The notes under the pieces: generated by a model
What the model was told of the DNA's origin: nothing
Databases searched by the model: none
What the model saw: the letters and a program-made list of their open reading frames with translations, nothing else
Origin: Euglena gracilis
Lineage: Eukaryota > Euglenida > Euglenophyceae > Euglenales
NCBI GenBank assembly: GCA_039621445.1
Contig: CP154957.1
Location: 18,486,906 to 18,550,905, forward strand
Reading direction: 5' to 3'
Length of the DNA stretch: 64,000 bases
Part shown: piece by piece, positions 59,942-64,000 of the stretch
Layout of the letters: the number at the start of each line of letters is the position of its first letter
Position numbering within the stretch: position 1 is the first letter of the stretch
Program-made: the position numbers and the translations under genes

Positions 59942-61306
59942 TGCATGGCGGTTTGTGTGGATCGCCTAAGTGGTTGGACAATAGTAACATTCCACAGGAG
60001 AAAAGGGTGTACGGCTAAGGCGGTGGCTAAGGAAATGTTTAATCGGTGGCTGGATTTATTCGGCTTGCCAACTGTCATCACGAGTGACCAAGGCCCAAAA
60101 TTTTCAGAGGCATGGTTCCTCACGATGTGCGGTTGCATGGGGATTACGAAGCGCAAAGGCGCAAGCGTATCACCATCAAGCCAACGGTAGAGCGGAAGTG
60201 CAAGGAAAGGAATCTAAAACTTGGCTTCGGAAAGTTTGCGACGAGATGGACACAAATTGGGCTTAATTTTTTCCATTGGAGAGGAGGAATTTTCATAACA
60301 TCCCTGGGCCAAGTGCTTTATCCCCCTACGAAATTGTTTTTGAACGAAATACGCCATTGGCCAGTTGTCCTCTTCCCATTCCCCGCGAAGTGGAGGAAGC
60401 TTCAGATATTTTCAAAAGAATGTCCGAGTTGGATTCAAAAAATGCTGAAAAATTGAACGCCCTTCATTTACAACGTTTTGAGGTTTTGAATTCTCAAAGG
60501 GCTGAAAAACCAATTTTGGACATTGGGCAGAAAGTTTGGTACTTGCGTCCATCCAAATGCAACCAAACTTGAAAAGCCGTTGGTTGGGTCCTTGTGAGGT
60601 TAAACGACGTTTGGGCCAAGGTTCACACCAGATTGAGGTGAAACCTGGTGTAATGCAAAGCGTGCACATCACACAATTGAAGTTGCATACGGAAGACAAA
60701 TTTGTTGGAGAACCCCTACCATTGAATTTTTACCAAAGCGAAACCGAGGATGTGGAAGCTACCCCCGGAGAATACGTTGTGGAAAAAAATTCTTCACACA
60801 GAAAAGGTCCAAATGGACAATGGCAATTTCTTGTGAAATGGAAGGGTTGGGATGAGTCGGATAACACTTGGGAACCCATCGGGCATTTTTTCCATCGTTA
60901 CGCCCGAGAATTTTTTGTTTACGCCGACGAGGCAAATTTGAAAATCGACCTCATGACGTATTTCAAAAGAGAATTCGGGAGGGTTCCGTTTGAGGAATTC
61001 AGGGGTTTTCTCCATTTCTCAGTTTTTTTTTCGGATTTTTCAACGCGCCAAGTTTCGTGGGGAATTGGTCCCGCGTGTTGTGGGATCGCTTTCTTTTTCG
61101 ATATTTTGATTTTTGGTACTCGTCTGCAGCGAGTAACAGATCAAGAGACAAACGAACGCACGAAAGCAATCAATAAAAGGTTCAAACGGTTGGATGAAGA
61201 GGTGGAAAGCACAAAAAAAAGTAGCACAACAACAAAAAAGTTGGTAAACCACAAAAGTGGTTTGGTCACAAAAAAGAGATCTCAAAAAAATTTGAAAGGT
61301 CCCTAA
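59942..61306 (+). pseudogene. Integrase core, tail and chromodomain of element C
   Basis: MAVCVDRLSGWTIV, LPTVITSDQGPKF (second Asp), then in other frames AYHHQANGRAEVQGKE (Glu), SPYEIVFERNTPLA, GQKVWYLRPSKC, LKSRWLGPCEVKRRLG, HITQLKLHTEDKF and the chromodomain GEYVVEKNSSHRKGP then FLVKWKGWDESDNTWEP (about 60,770-60,890). The ORF from 60,536 goes on to 61,306 with a Lys/Thr-rich tail of unknown role. Frame changes at about 60,150, 60,250 and 60,545 inactivate it. Confidence 0.88.
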
Positions 61307-61866
61307 GGACAACAAAAAGCCAACAATCAGAAAGGGGAGTGTGTGCATTTGAGCTTATTAAGGCTTGCCATGCAACTTTCGAGTTGCAACGCAACCCTTG
61401 GCAAGACGCATTGTGAGACGACGTATCCCAATACACCCCCCCCCCCGTTTGCTTTTTTCGACCCCCGCACATTTGCAACAACACACGACCACACACACGC
61501 GGTTCACCGCGGAGGCATCATGGAGGAGACCCGCAACAGTGGTTGTGGGGGTTGTACGGGGCCTCTAAAGCCCCTCCCCCCGTTGGTGATGCGGTGGCGA
61601 CGCACGCGGCTGACTGCTGCCACCGTTGCCTCGCACCGTCCGTTGCACCGTGCGCCGCACCAACATCCTCAGGGGGTTAGCGTGCCCCTCGGGCCCCCCC
61701 CCCGCTTTTCTCCTTCGACACTCGAAAGTTATTTGAACGTTACACATTCTGACCATCCGCAACACAAACACTGGTGAAAGTGCCCCCAAGCTTGTTCTTT
61801 CGTTTGGACCCCTTCTTTTTACTTTCGTTTTTTAAAACCTCCCAGAGATTTTGCTTAGTGGGGGAG
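61307..61866 (+). other. 3' untranslated region of element C with polypurine tract
   Basis: No gene. It ends AGTGGGGGAG at 61,857-61,866, a candidate polypurine tract. Confidence 0.5.
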
Positions 61867-62120
61867 TGTTCAGGGGTCCTTACCAACAATTTGACCTAAA
61901 TTGGCCTTGGGGCTTGGAAAATCACTGGTTTTTGTATTTCAGTCGAATTAAAAGTTCGGAAAAGGTTCTGTGGGTAGGCCTTTGAAGCCTGAACCCCTAT
62001 TTCGCCCTTTCCGGCCTTAACTGGCGAAATTTCCTGGACCAGTCGGCTCGGTAGGAGCAGAGCAAATTCCTAGTTAAGCAAAGCCCCAAATCGAACCCCC
62101 CAATGTCAAACTCAATCTCA
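61867..62120 (+). repeat. Possible 3' LTR of element C
   Basis: Starts TGTTCAGGGGTCC directly after the purine tract. The 5' LTR is not in the window, so the end (here placed near CTCACACA) is a guess. Confidence 0.35.
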
Positions 62121-62225
62121 CACACAAGGTTCTTGGTCCATACAATGCACTGGTGAAGACTACAAAAAAATATCAATTAATTGATTGTGCTTGTAGAAAC
62201 CAGACTTTGAAAAGAATTTTGAATT

Positions 62226-62837
62226 TCAAGGTTGAAAAGCTCGAGAGCAAAAAAGTAAAAGTTTGATTATATTGACTTCGAAGGCCAGAAGCCACCTCAA
62301 AAAACAGCCGAGGCCGAAGGATCCGCAAAAAGTTCGAAAGAAGAAAGTGTTTTCATCACAAATCTGAACCCCGGCCAGGGGGTCGCAACTCACACCTAGC
62401 CTTTCTGTCAACCAAAGGGACCAACTCAATGGACAAACAGGGGCCGCCTTCGCTGCAATTATCTCAAAATCTCTCCATCTGGGCTGTGGACTGCTGGTAT
62501 TTTTGTGTCCTGGACTTTCTGGCCACCACTGTCCAGGGTCCATGGCCGTTGTTGAGCTTCTGGAACTGAAATTTTTCTTGGTAACTGGAGGGTGGGGGGG
62601 TTGAGACGGCCACGTGCGGGCGAACTGCTCCTGCCCCGCCATGTTCTCCAGCGCCTGCTGCTCCTCCACTCTTCTCCACTTCTGGTTCATTCCTTGAATT
62701 TCCTTGTGAATCTTGATGGCTTGGGTCCATGTCGGTTGTTGCGGCGCCTTCTGGCACTCCATCTTCTCCAGCTTCTGCTGCCGTCGCTGGGGTTCTTTTG
62801 CGCTCCGCTTGAAAGCTGGACACCAGGTGTGCTGCAA
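62226..62837 (-). pseudogene. G-related fragment with an ORF of 203 residues
   Basis: Minus strand from about 62,470 to 62,300 repeats 24,580-24,720 of element G (LTERLGVSCDPL here, MTERLCVSCDPL there). The first 110 residues (KLEKMECQKAPQQ, KIHKEIQGMNQKWRRVEEQQ) are polar and helical, resembling nothing known to me. It may be gag-like or chance. Confidence 0.35.
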
Positions 62838-63630
62838 AAATTTCTTCCTCTGAATTCCCTTATCGTCTGGACTGCTTGTCCGCTTTTGAGTTGCTTAGTC
62901 GATGGTAGCGAGCGTTGCTGAACTCGTTAAACGAAATTCTTTCTGCTTTTGGTCGAAGAGTTAGGCGTCAGCCTACTCCGGAAACAAAAGCAGCAAGAGG
63001 CCGCCCCGCGCACACACAAACACACCAGAACAGAACCGCCGGGACCCCACCATCTCGCAGTGCGGAGCCCGAGTGGTCCCAGGGTGTCGGCCAAGTCGTT
63101 GAAGGTCGCCGGTCTGGCTACCGACTTCCCGTGGTGCAAAAATATTCCCTCAGAAATGGGGTTCGGCAGAAGGGGGGGTCAGGGTTGGAAGGGAAGCCTT
63201 GAGGGGGGGGGGGGGGAGTCGGACCCCCCCCTCCCGACACGGAGTGGGTGCATCGGGGCCCCCGCCTACCTCGAAACTGAGGGGGGTCCGAAATTTTTTC
63301 GATTTCATGACAGGAAAGTGTTGCTCTGTAACTCTGGTCCCAAATGGCCCCCTCCAGGTTGGCAAAAACAAGACGGGCAAAGGGTCGGAAATCGGGTCGA
63401 AAACGGTCAAAAATCCCTTATTTTTCTTTGAAAATCGATCCAAAAATTTTCATTAAATTTTTTGAACACTTCTTTGGGGGGAAACACCAACACATCAAAA
63501 AAATGGGCAATATGGCCAAAATTCGGCAAAAGGGGTGTTTTTGCTCATTTTCCGGCGCGCAGCGCCGGAAGAAATTTCTTTTGCTATTTTTGGCAATTGT
63601 CAAAGAAGGGGGTGGGGGGGTCCGGACCAG
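62838..63630. other. Unassigned DNA with homopolymer runs
   Basis: No credible gene. G run of 12 or more at 63,202-63,217. Contains TGCGGAGCCCGAG at 63,060, also present near 8,200 and 8,640. Confidence 0.4.
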
Positions 63631-63780
63631 GTTTTGAATAGTGCTGAGCTCTTAATAAGCGCGCACCCACCCCTCCATACATACCCCTCCATCATTGACC
63701 AGGTTTTGAATAGTGCTGAGCTCCTGATAAGCGCGCGCCCACCCCTTCATTGGTAAGCGCGCACCCACCCCTTCATTGAC
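63631..63780. repeat. Tandem repeat, about 67-bp unit
   Basis: GACCAGGTTTTGAATAGTGC ... AAGCGCGCACCCACCCC occurs twice, with a third partial AAGCGCGCACCCACCCCTTC unit. Nothing further is seen from 63,781 to 64,000. Confidence 0.75.
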
Positions 63781-64000
63781 CCCCCCCATATACACCGGGC
63801 CACTCTATGGAGCTCTTTAGACTGAAATGAAAGGGTTTTGTGCCCGAAAAGGGGGGCTGGCGGGTCGAAAAACGTTCATTTTCGGCTCAAAAACAGGTTT
63901 TCCGAGTCCGGGAGGCCAAAAAACATCGTTTTGGGCAAAAAAAAAATTTCGATTTTTTCGACTTTTTTGACCGGGTTTGACCCGAAGTCAATGGGTCGGC

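Larger units (their letters stand above)
56841..59944 (-). other. Inverted block of about 3.1 kb
   Basis: Both breakpoints share GCA/TGC (56,841-56,843; 59,942-59,944). Reversing it joins KFDGQWC (minus, 56,841) to MAVCVDRLSGW (plus, 59,945), a normal integrase core as in E (EYNTMAVCVDRHSGW), and turns the B 3' LTR into the same orientation as the 5' LTR. Confidence 0.85.

Noticed and set aside
63631-63780. Possible CRISPR-like or satellite array
   Set aside because: Only two to three units, no spacers of uniform size, in an evidently eukaryotic retroelement-rich region.

Overview
The window looks like nuclear DNA of a eukaryote with a large, repeat-rich genome, probably an alga or another protist; the sequence alone does not let me name the group. 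I recognise no host housekeeping gene, tRNA, rRNA or prokaryotic operon. Nearly everything explainable is LTR retrotransposon of the Ty3/gypsy chromovirus type (gag, aspartic protease, reverse transcriptase, RNase H, integrase, chromodomain), plus small terminal-inverted-repeat elements and non-autonomous relatives. I label the elements A to G.

Layout. 1-7,901 is element A (minus strand, cut by the window edge in RT): LTR, primer-binding site, long gag, an in-frame TAG, then protease, a degenerate methyltransferase-like domain and the start of RT. 7,902 to about 9,640 is GC-rich DNA without a credible gene. About 9,640-14,160 is element D, a decayed minus-strand chromovirus whose integrase is split by a small TIR element (10,819-11,473). 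14,306-22,433 is family F (minus): a pol-less LTR element (F2, 15,671-21,224, 4-bp duplication GTGT) nested in an older copy (F3). 23,718-27,552 is a plus-strand LTR-like element G with a gag-like gene interrupted by a MITE.

From about 27,660 a multi-layer nest begins. Chromovirus C (plus) runs to 29,992, where the large element B inserted into its integrase. B (plus) carries LTR, gag, TAG, protease and methyltransferase-like domain. At 36,211 a TA-flanked MITE sits in B. Inside that MITE is element E (minus, 36,495-49,066), a young 12.6-kb LTR retrotransposon with 656-bp LTRs differing at 4 positions. E encodes a cytosine-C5 methyltransferase-like protein fused to a second NPPW methyltransferase-like domain. 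B resumes at 49,194 with RT, RNase H, integrase and chromodomain, then continues with several kilobases of unfamiliar ORFs. A block of about 3.1 kb (56,841-59,944) is inverted. Turning it back restores the direction of B's 3' LTR and rejoins the integrase of C, whose core and chromodomain follow at 59,942-61,306. The last 2 kb hold the probable start of C's 3' LTR, a fragment related to G, and short tandem repeats.

How the parts work together: A and B are two copies of one family and share an in-frame TAG followed three bases later by a 12-bp hairpin at the gag-pol boundary, suggesting programmed stop-codon readthrough. E, an unrelated family, also separates gag from its methyltransferase ORF by an in-frame TAG-G. 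E and F share primer-binding site, polypurine tract, a gag start inside the LTR and a hairpin beside the primer-binding site, so F probably depends on proteins of an E-like element. Most copies other than E are broken by frameshifts and stops.
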